From: Pleodorina starrii
Lineage: Eukaryota; Chlorophyta; Chlorophyceae; Chlamydomonadales; Volvocaceae
Reading direction: 5' to 3'
Assembly: GCA_030267565.1 (NCBI GenBank)
Contig: BRXU01000002.1
Location: forward strand, 4,649,501-4,713,500
DNA: 64,000 bases
A model generated the notes under the pieces. The model saw nothing but the letters and a program-made list of their open reading frames with translations, ran no database searches and was not told the DNA's origin. Of the stretch, positions 21,354 to 42,000 are shown piece by piece. Position 1 is the stretch's first letter; every line of letters begins with the position of its first letter. A program made the translations under genes and the position numbers.

Positions 21354-24116
21354 GAGCCGCGGCGCCGCCGCTGAGGTGCTCCTCCACTGCGACCGCCGCC
21401 GCCACCGCCGCCATTGCGGAGTCCGCCACCCCAGACAGTACGACACCGGGGGAGGCTGCGGCAGCCGGCGGCGCCGCCGCCTCCGTCGCCGCCGCCGGCG
21501 ACACGCTAGCGGCGGCGATGCTCGGCGCGCCGGGACGAGCGGTATCGAAGCTGAAGGCGCCCTCCTCCCGCGCGCCTTGGCCGCCGCCGGCGGCGCCGCC
21601 GGCGGCGGCGGCCACCGCCGTCGCCACCGCCACGGCGGCCTCCGTCTGCGCCGCCGCCGACGCCAGCGGCCGTACACGTACGGCTTCGATCCGCGGCGGG
21701 GTGGCTCCCAAGGAGAGGTCCGCCAGACCGACGGAGTGGATGAAGGGCGGCTTGGCCAGGTCAGCCTGGGCGCGCAGCGCGGGGCTGCCAACCGCCAACC
21801 ACCAACCGCCAACGGTCAACGATCAACGGCCGCCACATGACGGTAGGTAACAGCGGAGCACCATTTGCATATACGGGAGAGGCACGGCGTGGGAGGGGGG
21901 AGGGGGGGCTGATGCGTCGGGATGCAGTGGCAGGGTGGCATCATTGAGGGTGGTACGGGGACTGGTGAGGGAGGGAGCAGGGAGGGAGGCAGACATGCAG
22001 TGCAATGCAATGCAATGCCAAGCAATCCAGACTTCTGGTACTTTCCTATGCTCTTGATTTCCATGATGCACCGCCGCCAACGCAAAGGCACCGCCATCCG
22101 ACCCACATCCATCACCGACCCACGGGTCACTCCGCCCACGGGTCACATGGCCATACACCAACCGCAACCCCTCCCACTGGACCTCCCCAAGCGCGGATAC
22201 GGACTCGTTTTGCTGACACGATTTCTCCCCCCCCCCCCTCCGAAGCCCCTCTCTGGTCCGAAAGGGATGGGCCCAACGCCAGCCCCTCGCACACCCCACT
22301 CCTACCACACACAGCCCACAACCCCCCTCCAACCCCCAACCCTCCATAAAAACACAGCAACTCACCCCACCACGTCCCTCAGCGGCCCCTCCACGGACGG
22401 CCACACCCTCGCCAGCAGCGCATTCACCCACTCGGCCCGCTCGCCGTGCCGCGCATCCGCCAGCCAGGCGGGCAGGTAGCCGCCACCCACCAGCCGCCGC
22501 AGAGCCGCCAGACCCGGGTCGTCCACCAGTGTCAGGGTGGAGGCGGCGGCGCCGGAGGCGCCGGAGGCGGCGGCGGCGGCGCCGGAGGGTGCGGTGGCGG
22601 AGGCGGGGGCGGTGGCAGGGAGCTGCGTGCCGGCGGCGTAGAGCAGGCCTGTGGGGATGGGGGGGCGCAGGCGGCGCGGGGAGGTTGCGGAGGGGGACGG
22701 GCGCAGACCGCAAAGGGGAGGCGCGTGCGTGTGGGGGAGGGAAGTACCGGTAGGCGTGTGGGGAGAGAGAGGAACAGGCGTACTGGTGTGTATTGAGAGG
22801 TTTAGCGGGTGGCGTGGAAATGTGGCAGGGCCGCAGCGGAGTTCTTCCCTTTGAGGCCCAACGGTAAACACGGTACGACACTGTACGACAGCGATACACA
22901 GTACGGCAACGCTAGACGACGCGCGGCGCGGCGCATGCGTGATGCGGCAATCGGGCAATCGGCGCAACATCGTGATCGCGATCTTGATCGCACGCAGCGC
23001 ACCCAAGGCCGCGTGGCGGCGCGCCGCCGCCGCGCGGTTGCGATTGTACGACAGCGATGCCGCCGCCGCCACCAGGAAGCTGACGGCGAAGCTGACGGCC
23101 ATCCCCGGCAGCGCCAACAGCGGCATCAGCACCAACTCCACACACATCAAGCCGCCCACCAGCACCGCCGCCGGCACCGCCGCCGCCGCCAGCATGGCGA
23201 CGGCCAGCGGCCGCGCGCGTGCCACCTCCCCCGCCGGACCCAACACGCGCCCCGCCAGCGTCGCCACCGCCGCCGCCAGCTGGCGAAGGCCGACCAGGAC
23301 GCCGTGACCGTGCCCGGCGCCTTCGGCGCCGGGCGCCGCCGCCACCTGCGGCGGCGGCGGCGGCGCCGCCACGCCTGCCGCCGCCTCCGACAGCCGCGCG
23401 ACGAGGCCGCGCGCGGGGGAGGTCTCCGCGACGCCGGCGATCGGCGAGCCCGGCGCCGCCGCCGCCGCCGCCGCCGCGTCGCCCTCCCCCGGCGACGCCG
23501 GCGCCGGCGCCACGACCGACAGCCGGTTGATCGTCGGCGGCGTCTGCGCCAGCCGCACCACCGCCGGCCTGCTCAGCACCGCGCCGCCGCCGCCGCCACC
23601 CTCGCCGCCGCCGCCGTGGGCGGCGGCGGTGGTGGCGGCGGCGATGGCGGCCGTGTCCTCTGCGTGCGCCTTCTCGGGCCTTATGGCGGCGTCGGAGGGC
23701 TGCGCCGTCAGCTCCAGGGGATGGATCTCCGGTGAGTGGAGTGACGTCACCTGAAGCGACGGCTCCAGCCGGCGACCGCCGGCGGCGGCGGCGGCGGCGC
23801 CGCCGCCGCCGCCGGCGGCCGGTGGCCCCGGCAGCCACGGCGAGCCCTCACTGAGCGCCGGGCTGACCGCCGGCGTCGCCGGCGTCGCCTGCGGCGGCGG
23901 CGTCGCCGCCGCCGCCGCCGCCGCCACCGGCGACGGCGCCGGCGCGGCGGGCACTCCAAACAGGTTCTGGTTCTGTAGCTGTTGCTGCTGCTGCTGCTGG
24001 TGTTGGGCCAGGAGGGTGCGCGCGGCGACGGGTGTGACCGTGGGTGGGGGCTGCTGCAGGGTCTGGTGCCTGCCGGGCTGGTGCGGGGGCGGGTCGGGAG
24101 TGCTGCTGCGGGGGGG

Positions 24117-24150
<34 letters not shown>

Positions 24151-24176
24151 GGGTCGTAGTTAGGTCGGGGCGGCAT
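15867..24176 (-). CDS. Extended-synaptotagmin/tricalbin-like SMP + C2 protein
   Basis: Minus-strand gene of 11 exons: 24176-22994, 22648-22366, 21784-21164, 20834-20699, 20127-20017, 19779-19564, 19055-18708, 18337-18158, 17941-17728, 17250-16400, 16154-15867. All phases agree and the total is 4431 nt (1476 aa). The least certain junction is the exon 1 donor (GTGCGA). E-Syts tether the ER to other membranes and move lipid through the SMP domain. Order: a low-complexity N-terminus with CAG-encoded Gln runs; a hydrophobic hairpin at ~323-385; SMP from ~450 (AEWVNALLARVWPSVEG, PPFIHSVGLADLSLG, LTPLVPYPPGFGAIQISMP, VWPERVVVPLL) to ~790; C2A ~800-1080 (FYLPVQEPRSDVMRVQLSE, then WLPLQ); C2B ~1180-1476 (LLLVDVVSARW, CDPYVQIEV, LGQVVVPLSRLL, GGEVQLRLQFL). 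An Ala/Gly insert of ~130 residues lies inside the SMP domain. The start was chosen as the first ATG before the Gln run. Function is inferred from the family. Confidence 0.88.
17279..17324. repeat. GGGGT pentanucleotide run in intron 9
   Basis: Nine or so GGGGT units between exons 9 and 10 of the E-Syt-like gene, a potential quadruplex-forming tract on the plus strand (C-rich in the transcript). Confidence 0.85.
18621..18675. repeat. Telomere-like CCCTAAAA/CCATAAAA tract in intron 7
   Basis: Tandem CCCTAAAA and CCATAAAA octamers. CCCTAAAA is the complement of TTTTAGGG, the Chlamydomonas telomere unit. The tract lies just 5' (plus coordinates) of the donor of exon 7 of the E-Syt-like gene. 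A more degenerate AAACCTAAAACC tract lies in intron 9 near 17608-17660. Confidence 0.85.
20134..20213. repeat. GGGA microsatellite in intron 4
   Basis: A run of GGGA units with GGGGGGGA variants directly upstream of the exon 5 acceptor. On the minus strand it supplies a TCCC pyrimidine tract for splicing. Confidence 0.85.
20388..20462. repeat. Palindromic GGATCCAT octamer array in intron 4
   Basis: Copies of GGATCCAT/ATCCATG, several in tandem at 20432-20456 and others (GGATTCATGGATCCATGG) at 20399-20417. The unit is nearly self-complementary, so the segment can fold back in many registers. Confidence 0.8.
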
Positions 24177-26579
24177 TGTGGTCTCTTGTGAAGTTGGTGG
24201 TGTTGGTCGCCCACTGAATGTTTCGTGCCTTGAAGGAGGTGACGACGCTATGCTATGCGATGCGCTGCGGGTGTATGGTGTGTGTGTGTAGATGGACCCG
24301 TGGGTCGATGGACCCGTGGGTCGGTGGGTCGCTGGGTGCGGATAAAAAAGCGCAAGGGCGGCCGCGGCTTGTCGGCTCTCCTTCACGCGGCTCCTCTGCA
24401 GTCAGACAGACAGGCAGACAGACGCAATGGCAGTCGCGTACAAAGGCGGCGCGCGGGGTTGGATGTGAGAGTGGAGCGTGGCACATGGCACCAATTTAAG
24501 GGATGTTCGGTATGGTCCTCGGGGGGCTGCGATGAACAGGCATATGGGGCGCGGAGCATGGTCAGCAATTCAGACCGGCAAACGGTTCTACCGCGACGAG
24601 GAGAAAGAAGGGGAGGAAGCCGCGGAAAGTGCGCTGTAAATGAACATGGCCTTGCATATTTGCATTGCACACTCCGAAACCAACGCCTCTCGCGTTTACG
24701 CCTCTGCGCAGTGGCGGCGGCGGCGGACGGGCGTCTTCGGGGGGGGGGGGGGTATTCGCCAGGGTATGACGACACATAATCTCTCCCGGCCGCCCGAGTG
24801 GGCAGCAGAGCAGCAAGAACCGCTGCGGGCCGCCGGCTGCTCAGGCGTATTCAGGCGCGTTCGGCGCGGGCGTTCGGCGCCATGTCACAATGGCCGCTTC
24901 GCCCTTTTTGGAACATTTTGCAGTGCTTGGCCAAGCGGCGGCGGCAGCAGCAGCTGCTGCAGTAATGGGGCTGAACGCGGCCCGCTGCAGCGGCGAAGGT
25001 GCGAACCTCCCGACACACACACCTGACTGAATGAATGAGTGACCTTGGCTGTGACCTCGACGCCGCGGACGGCTGCGACGTGTGCTCGCTCTCGCAGCAA
25101 ACTGCTGCTCAGCGCCCTATTTGCATAGATTGTATGTCGTCGGTTAGCGTCTGTTAGCGGAAGATTTGCATGACTTTGTTTCCGGGGCGTTGTTTTTCCC
25201 GGCAAAAGATGAGCGCCCGCATTTTCGTTGCGCCGCGCCGTACGAACGCGCGGACTTGTTGCTGGCGTCATTTCGAATCCCAGTCAGCAACCCGATTTGG
25301 GTTGGGCCTCTCAACAGCGTTTTCGAGCTCTGCGTCTGTGGCTTATCGGGCATATTAGAAAGACGTTTGGAACGAAGCACATGGGCAATGAACTGGATCC
25401 GTCCGCCGACCAGAAGACTGAGACCCGCCGCTTTTGCGACCCCTTCCACGACCCCTGCGGTGCGTCTCACCTCGCCCCAGTACCGCCTCTCGCCAGACAA
25501 ACACAGCTTGCGAAGTAGTCGTGGGCGAAAATGTATCATGGCGTGTCGGCCTGCGGCCGCGTCCCTTGACACCGGCCGAGGCGGTGATTCACTCTCGCCG
25601 ATGCATGACGGCAAGGGAACCCAGCGCAAGAACAGCGAGGCCAGCGGCCCCGCAAGGACCTTTGCTTTCTAATCTTCGAGCGCTGTCGCTTGCCAATCTA
25701 AGGAACATTATGTGCGGCATCGCCTGCACCGGTGCCGTTCATGACCCGACACGGCTTGCCTTTGGCCAAGCCGAGTGACCCACGGGTCGGTAAGGTACCT
25801 TCCGCGAGGTGTCGCATTCGCTCCATTCGCAAAAGTCTTTTGGCGAAATGATTCGATTGCGGCCTTTATTGTGACATGCGCATGCGCAGTCACCATACAG
25901 AGAGCACACGTGATGGGAATTCAGCGGTGTGCACTTGACGTAGGTTCCAGCAGTAGGTGTCACGTGTGCGCTCCAGAGATCTCCGAAAGGTTTCTAATGC
26001 TGTGAGCCTGTCGAGTTTCTACCGGGTGTCGTCTGTCGGGTGCACATGCACACGATAAATTTAGATGTGGCTGCTCAGATCGTTTTGGGGGCGTAGGGGA
26101 AGAAATGGGAAGGACGGATGACGGGGATGAACCTTTCCCCACGAAGATGCACACGCCACCCGGGGCGGGGGTGTACATTCCGTCTGGCAAGGCCCTGCTG
26201 CGAAAATCGGCCCCTCCGCTGGAAATACCCCTAAAAGCGCTTACTCATCCAGTATCACCAGCAGTCGAGGCCTGCCGACGTGCCGAGGTATCGGGATATC
26301 GCCAACTTCGCGCAAGAAGTCCGCCCTGCCACTGAAACCGAGCTTCTGGCGGCCCGGGAGGCCGTTACAATGTATTGGCAACAGGCACCTCGTTGGGGGC
26401 TTTCGCTTTTGCATACCGGTAGGTCAACTGTCGTGCAACTGTCGTGCACTTCGGATTCCGGGAGACCGATTGGCTTCGGGGAGCTCTCACACAGGCGTAA
26501 TAACATTATTTTAATTTCGAGGTTTTCCTTGTCGGTCCCTATAGCTTTGAAACGTCACAGCTGTTTCTAAATTGTTAGC
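24177..26579. other. Shared upstream region of the divergent E-Syt-like and ALG13 genes
   Basis: The two genes diverge, so both promoters should lie here. Two perfect GACCCGTGGGTC palindromes sit at 24295-24306 and 24311-24322, about 120-150 bp upstream of the E-Syt ATG. Another (GACCCACGGGTC) lies at 25777-25788. No TATA element is convincing. Open frames such as 25166-25672 have no recognisable domain. The last ~300 bp before the ALG13 ATG are AT-richer. Confidence 0.5.
24295..24322. promoter_or_regulatory. Tandem GACCCGTGGGTC palindromes upstream of the E-Syt-like gene
   Basis: Two perfect 12-bp palindromes 16 bp apart. The half site GTGGGTC resembles GTGGGNCC-type sites of plant TCP factors, but that link is only by resemblance. 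The same palindrome class recurs elsewhere in the window. Confidence 0.3.
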
Positions 26580-28764
26580 ATGCTCTCGGCGACCAAGTCT
26601 GTATTTGTCACCGTAGGTACAACTAAATTTGAAGCTCTTGTAGAGTAAGTATTTACATGGTTCAACGTCGCTGGGTCGATGAAGTGACCGTCCCGTCTGA
26701 CGCCATCCGTCGGTGAACAACCATCGCACAGGCGCGTGGACTCGCTCGAGCTACTGCGGGCGCTTAAGTCTAAAGGGTATACCAGCATCATAATTCAGAA
26801 GGGCAACGGAGCCTACTGTCCCAGCGTCATCGTCCCTAAGGGCCAGACCAAGGCGACCACGGAGGGAGTCCAAGTCGAGTGAGCAGTTCAGACCCACCGG
26901 ATATCCGCCGCCCCGTATTCGCAATTGCTGCAGCACCCCTCCGCCAAACCCGGCTTTGCGGCCTGACTGTCCTTTCCCCCTTCAACTTATCGCCACGCCC
27001 CACTACTTTCCTTCACATCCTTCATGTCATGCTACCCAACCGTCCAGCCGCTGTGTTTTTACTGCCATGCTTCCGAACGCACACCCACCCACCCACCCAC
27101 ATCTCCGACGTGTTCCCCCGAGGCCAGGTACTTCGATTACTCCCCGTCCCTGGCCTCCTACATCGCCTCAGCGGCGCTGGTCATCAGCCATGCAGGTAAC
27201 GCGCAAAAAGTACGACATCCCGTACATACACACGCATCATACACACGCTGGCATACCCAACCCACCTACCCACCTTACCGGTGCTGCTTCCCCCCGAGCA
27301 TGCCAGCAACCCCCTGGACCCCCCCAACTACCTTCCCCCGCCTGTACCCCCTACACCCCTATACCCCTATACCCACCCCATACCCCAAACCCACCTCCCC
27401 TCCCCATCCCCTTCCCCCCAACTGGGGGTACACGCACGCTCCAATCCTACCGGTAGTTCCTTCCTGCCCCTTACACCCTCTCGCCAGCCCGCCTCCCCCC
27501 GTTTCATTCTTGCAAATTCACTCTTCACCCTCCCCCCCGGGTTTTCACCCCCACCGGGTCTCTCCCCCCCCCTGGCAGGCTCCGGTTCCATCTTCGAGAC
27601 CCTGACTGCGGGTGTTCCCCTCATCGTGGTCCCCAATCCGCTCCTGATGGACAACCACCAAGTGGAGCTGGGGGAGCAGCTGGCGGACATGGGCCACCTG
27701 GTGAGGCAGTGGGGGGGAGGGGGGGGAGGGGGGGGAGGGGTGGTGGGGGGGATGCGAGGAGGGGAGTGGAGGGGAGTGGAGGGGAGTGGAGGGGAGTGGG
27801 GGGAGGGGGGGAGGCGGGGGGGAGGAGGGGGAGGGGCGGAGGCGGGGGGGAGGAGGGGGGAGAATCCAAGGGGAAGGAAGGGGAAGGGGGGTAGGGGGGA
27901 GAGTATAGTCTGGGCAATCCGACAGTGGCTGGGGTGAGGGAGGAAGTGGGAGGGAGGGAAGGGAGGGGAGCGACGGGACGGGACGGGACGGCCAGCTGGA
28001 TGCGAGGGGGGAGGGAAGGTAAGGAAAAAGGTACCGCAGCGGGAAGGGGAGTGGAGAGGAAGGGGAGGAGAAGGGGGTGTTTTGAGTGTCCCGTCACGGC
28101 AGCTGCGGGAGCGCATTGTGGAGGACGGGAGGAGTCGAGGAAAGCCTCTCTGGTGGTGGTGGTGGGGGGGGCCCCATGGGAGGGCCCATGGGGCTCTGCT
28201 TCGGAGGTCGAAGGGGAACGAAGGAGCTGGCTCGGCCGGGGGCTGGGGGTGGGGGCTGGGGGTGGGGGGCCTGACGCGCCTGACGAGTGTGGGAAGAATT
28301 GAGTGGAGGGAAAGGGGGGCGATTGGGGCAAGGGGGCACACCCACCTGGGCGTAAAGTTTGGGGGGGCTCCGGGTGCTGCGGAGTGAGTGGGGCTCGGGG
28401 GGGTTTTCCTCCCCTAGCTGGCGTTGCCGTCTTGACTCTGTGCCGGCTCCAAGTCAGTCCCCCATTGTCAGATCGTTGTTACGCTCCATCGAGGCGCCGA
28501 AACATCCTCAACCCAACCCGACCCGACCCGACCCGACCCGACCCAGGTAGCGAAGAAAGCATGCCTCTGGAAACCCTCCCCCCCTCCCTCCCAAACCCAA
28601 ATCCCTAACTTTCCCGCTGCATTACAAAAAAGGTGAGCGCGGCGCCGGACGAGCTGCTCACTGCCGTACGGTCTTTCGATGCCAGCCGCCTGGTGCCGTA
28701 CGACAAGGGCAGCGCGCAGGGCATGGTGCGCTCCATCGATCGACAGCTGGGCTTCGCTGCCTGA
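26580..28764 (+). CDS. ALG13: ALG13, catalytic subunit of UDP-GlcNAc transferase
   Basis: Five plus-strand exons, 26580-26644, 26732-26878, 27128-27195, 27579-27700 and 28633-28764, with consistent phases, total 534 nt (177 aa). That is the usual size for a stand-alone ALG13. With the membrane subunit ALG14 it adds the second GlcNAc to dolichol-PP-GlcNAc on the cytosolic face of the ER. Family landmarks are the N-terminal [15 protein letters not shown] (8-22), [12 protein letters not shown] in exon 2, [16 protein letters not shown] (87-102; the donor-sugar loop of GT28-type C-terminal domains), the [10 protein letters not shown] helix (119-128), and a C-terminal RSIDRQLGF tail. The ATG is the first in frame. 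Intron 4 (932 nt) is filled with G-rich repeats. It is convergent with the aminopeptidase gene. No ALG14 gene is in the window. Confidence 0.93.
27705..27910. repeat. GGGGAGG/GGAGTGGAG purine tract in ALG13 intron 4
   Basis: G-rich purine repeats directly after the exon 4 donor, including five GGAGTGGAGG-like units near 27757-27800. In this plus-strand gene the transcript itself is G-rich. Confidence 0.85.
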
Positions 28765-30688
28765 CATGACTTGGGCACGGGCTTTGACATTGACATGGAC
28801 AGGGACATGGGCATTGACATGACATGATATGGAGGCTCCTTGAGACACTCTGCGCGCATACATGGTGATTTGCGCGCATGTGTGTGCGCAGCTGTGCTGT
28901 GCACACGCGCAGCCGACACGACGAAATTGGGGGCGGGGGTCCTTGTAAAAGGTACCTTAACGTACCGTGCGAGGACGGTATTGTGTGCTGCGGGCCGCTG
29001 GGGACAAAGCTCTCGCCCCTGCCGCGGGCGCATGGGTGCGTCATAGGGGGCGGGCGACGTAATGGGGGCGGTGGGTGGGTGGGGCGGCAGCGTTTGGCTT
29101 CCCAAAATCCCAAGATCCAAACCCCAACCCGCCTCCCGGTAGCGATTTACCACTGCGGATGTGGCCGCCATTTCGGTCAGCCCTTTGGTTGGCCGCTGTT
29201 GGCCGTTGGCTGGGGGCTGGGTAGAGTGTGCGGTGTGTGGCTTGTGCGGTCTGTGGCTGGTTACAACAAGGCAGAAATGGAAGGTGGACTGCGAGTCTCG
29301 GTGATTCTTTCCGCTGTCGGGCCCGAGAGAGTCCGGAGCTGACATGGAAAGGGAAGGTACACCGCAGCCTACCGCGGATGTACGGGCGCGCATGGTACAA
29401 AGCCGCCGCGGGGGCCCGACTGGGCCTGCTGCAGCCACTCCGCCAGGTGCCGGGCCCCGCAGGCGCCGCTGGCGGCCGCACCTGACACCGCGGTACCCTT
29501 CCTCCTGGAAGAACAGATCTCCATCATCGGGGCAGCTCGCTGCCTGCTCCGAATACAGCTCATCGCTGCTGCTACGGTAATAGCTTTGCACGCCGCGACG
29601 GCAGCTTGCCGGGCGCCCGCGCGCGGCCCAGCCGCAGCACGACAGGGGGGCTTCGGCCGCCGCACCCGCCCGCCCGCGGAGGAGCCGATGCTTGGCAGCT
29701 GATACCGGTTAGCCTGCTTCGGTGATAGTCTGCCTCAGGCTCAAGCGGGCTGGGACCTGGGAGAGGCCGCGGGCGCGGAAAGAGCTGCTCAGAACTTCAG
29801 CGCATCAGCGCTCCTCGCCGTGGCGGAAAACCGAAAGCCGGCGTTGGCAGCACCTCCAGCCGTAGGACACGCGGATTGGGGGGGGGGCGATTCCCATCTT
29901 CTTTTTGCAGCTCGATTGCGACACCAGGGTTTAGGCCATTGCAGGCGGCGAGTGAGGAGCGGTCAGGCGCTGTCACCTCATCGTTGCGCAGGGAGCTCTC
30001 GCAGGGCTGCTGCTGTTGCTGTACTGCAGAAACTGTACTGCGAAACCACCCGCAGTACTGCAGTACATGGACCCAACCCCCTTCCGTATGCTTCCAAAAA
30101 CACTTCACCACAGCCACACCCCTGAGCGAGTCACTGGCTGCTGCTGCTGAGCAAACAGTGGCAATCACAGCCACATGCCGGTACACACATACCGTAGCCG
30201 CCCATCACCAGTGCATTCTCGACGGCCCACCACCCCCCCATGGGGCCTTGACCGCCACCGCCGCTTCAGCGGCAACTCAGTGAACCCCCCCCACCCCGCC
30301 CCCCCGTACCGCCCGCCCCCCTACACCGCCGCACACGGACAAATCTGCGCCCTTCACCCCAATGCACCGTATCAAGGCCAGCCCCGCAGCAGCCCGGTCC
30401 CCCTTGGCAGCGCCCGCGTCCCTCTCTCCAATCTGCGGCTCTCGCCTCCCCCCTTGCCCCCTCCCTCCCTTCCACTTCCTCCCTTCCCCATCCTCCCTTC
30501 CCCTTATTCCGCTGCTGTTTGTGGCTCTCCCCTCCCCTCCCCTCTCCTCCCCTGGTTTCCCCTCCCCTCCCCTCCCCAGGAGCGAGCCAGCGACCACAGA
30601 CGCCCACCACTAGGCACTACTCCGCGCCCCCCTCCCCTCCCTGTTCCCTCCCCTCCCTTCCCCTCCCCTCCCCTCCCCGCTTCCCGCT
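28765..30688. other. Convergent intergenic region (3' ends of ALG13 and the aminopeptidase gene)
   Basis: It contains a GACATGG-type tandem tract (28764-28828) in the presumed ALG13 3' UTR, an inverted GTACTGCAGTAC-like motif near 30050-30066, and C/T-rich runs up to the aminopeptidase stop. Several 100-300-codon open frames occur but none has recognisable domains. TGTAA for the minus gene (TTACA at 29261-29265) is far away. Confidence 0.45.
28944..28948 (+). terminator. Candidate UGUAA poly(A) signal of ALG13
   Basis: TGTAA 180 nt downstream of the TGA at 28762-28764. It gives a short 3' UTR containing GACATG/GACATT repeats. Confidence 0.5.
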
Positions 30689-39046
<8,358 letters not shown>

Positions 39047-42000
39047 GTCAGATCGCGGCGCAAGCAGTCTCAATTACTTTCTGTATCGCACGCTGATAAT
39101 AGAATGGTAATGGCTACCACGGGATACGGCTGCCACGGGCTACTGCGGGTCGCCCATCGGGAGAAAGCTTTGGATTCTGGCGTACGGCAAATAAATGTCA
39201 CTTTGCTAATAGGTGTATTTGAGAATGCGATGGCGCGTTATTGTGGAGGTGCAGAGGATTTACTTGCGCAAGGTAGATGGCGCGAGCCTCCTGCCAAACA
39301 GGCAGCTCTTCGCGGAAACATTTAATTGCCGTTACATCGTTTTTGAGCGCAGCAGGTCTTTGAGTTTTGGAAGCGCCTAGGCAGGCAGCCCACGTCACTT
39401 GCACGGGCCTTGTTAGGAGCGGACATTTTTGCTTGGCTGGAGTCGGACCGCTCGACCAGCGAGCGTGAGTATGTTAGGACAGGGACGGTGCTGTGGATCC
39501 TCGGTGTTCTCGGATTCGATTATAGGCAGCACGGGCGTGAATACATACGTGACGCTGAGAAGGCCAGGACGATTGCCACGCTGGAGATCCCGCCCAAAAA
39601 AGGTGTTGGCGGAGTTCAGGGGGCTCATGTCAATGGAGCTCAAACGATCCTAATAGGCACCCGTGAGATTCCCCCAAGCTTGCAAAAGGAGAAAGGGTTA
39701 GGGAGGGGCCCGGCATGACGGCGTGCCGCCGCTCTCTGAAGTGAATGGGTATCGCATACGGAATGTCCCGGGTGTCGCATACGGAATGTCCCGTCCCCTC
39801 AATCCAACCCCCAAATCAGCTCACAAGGCTTTCGGGCCGTTTCAGGTCCCCGACAGCTACGGACGCCGCACGCATTTCATGCCGGGAACCTGCAGCCGTC
39901 TGCAGCCGGTTGCACCCAGCCTTGACAGCGCGCGCCCGCCCGCCTGCATGTGCGTGTGTGTGGGGGGGCCCGGGAAGAAGCGCTGTTGTCTCGACGCTGT
40001 GTGCGGCCGACATCCGGTTTGCCGGTGGGTGGGGGCAAGGGCCGCCGCCCAGGCCCAGGCCCAGCCCAGGCCCAGCGCCCCCTCCCCCTCCCGCTTCCAA
40101 GGCGCCAGCCTGGAGACGCCCCTTCCCTCCAGTCCCGACTACGGTAGATGGCCGCATCGGTGCGTGAACTTCACACCGGGCTGCGGCCGTTTTGGGCTGC
40201 TTGGCAGAGGTCGGGGCGCGAAACAGCGACCGTACATCGATGGGTCGGGGTCCGATGGGCAGACACATGCATTTCAAGTATCTGAACACCTGTACATATC
40301 GACGTCAAAACCCGCCGCAAATCGGCAAATTGGCGCAACCACCAGCGGCCAACGGCTGTGGCACTACAACCGCCTGCCGGCCAAAAGAATTAAGAATCGC
40401 TCTAGATATTTACCGGTTCCGAGCAACCATCCATCAATCCATCCATCCATCGGGCGCCTCTGCGCAACGCGGTCGCGCCACCACACATGTTTTTAAAGAT
40501 CTCAAATAAGCCACACAGACGAAGTTTTTTGCGACGAGCCTCTCCTCATCGGGTGCTGCCCTCCTCAACTGGCCTGCCCTGCCTCCTCTTCCCACCCAAC
40601 TCTGAACATGTGTTCAGCGTGTTTTAACATGCAGCAGCCTCCCTTTCAGACTCACCTCGGTCACCTCACCTCACCGTCGCCCGGGCGGCCCTCCCCCTCC
40701 ACCGAGCCGACCATTCCAAACGGACAAAACCCGGAAAGGCACGCCGCGCCGTCGCGCCGCTTTAGCGAACTCAAAACCCAGTGAGGTGCATTTCTCCCTT
40801 CCCCGCCAACCCTAACCTCGCCAACGACCCCACTACCACCAGTCCCTCACCCGCCGCCTTCGGTTCGCACACTTCGAAGTAAGGTCTTTGCTCTATACCT
40901 TTATTACACACTGCTTTTACTCGCCGAGCTGCGCAAGCTGTTCGCCAGAGGCTATAATTTGGCGCTTGTCGTCACTCTCACCGCCCGCCCCCCTCCCCCT
41001 CCCCCCGATAAGCCACCGCAATACATGGATGCATACACGGATGCGACCCACATCGCATGAGCGCGCTAAGGCTTCCCCCCACCCCCCCACCCCACCCCGG
41101 GGCGCCCCAGGTGTGTGGTGGGCGCGCGCCGCTTCTGGCTCCCGACCGCACGCCAGCCGGCACCCTTCGGCACGAGCACGGGTGTCACGGGTGTCATGGC
41201 GAACAGACACACAGAGACACAAACCCAAACACAGACCCAAACACACACATATGCGTACGGCCGCACGAATTCACACACGTATACATGTTGCAGCTGCCCA
41301 CTTGGGTTGACAAGCTTGCAAGTGCTCAAATGCTTCCTTCCTGGATGCACGCACTCACACACATACATTCACAGACAGCGTCACCGAAACAAAGCTAACG
41401 TGCCAGTTTACGTTGACCATCGATCACAGTACCCTGCGGAAGAAAGAGAGAGAGAGACAGAGAGACAGAGAGGGAGGGAGGGAGGGAGAGGGAGTATTAC
41501 CTATTCTTTGCCCACGCAAACCCACTGCTCGCGCGTGCCGCCCCTCCCCTCTAATTAGTAACGGACGGCGCGGTGCCCCCACCCCACCCCGCCAGACCCC
41601 ACGGCAGACCAGCGGCTGCTTCGCTCTCCGCTGCCCCCCCCCCCGCGGCGGCCGCACCCCACCCCACCCCGCACCACCCCGCACCCGAAGGCCGCTGCAG
41701 CGAGCTTCTGAGCTCCACTTCCTGCACACGGCCGCTACCAGACACACACACACACACACACGCGCGCGCGTACCAAACCCCTCCCCCCTCGGCCTTCCTG
41801 CCCCCTTCTCCCCGCCTCAGCATCCGAGCCTTCATCCCCCCATATCAGCGCCAGGAACAGTTTTCTCTGGCGGCGGCGGCGGCATACATCCTGGTGTACT
41901 GCACAGAAAGCCGTGCTCCGAAACCCAGTTTGGCGGCGGCGGCGGCGACGCACCAACCCTGCTTCCCTCCGCCCTCTGCTCCTCCCCAGCGGCAGCATGG

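Noticed and set aside
25166..25672. 168-codon plus frame between the E-Syt-like gene and ALG13
   Set aside because: No recognisable domain, a long overlapping frame on the opposite strand, and no supporting splice structure.
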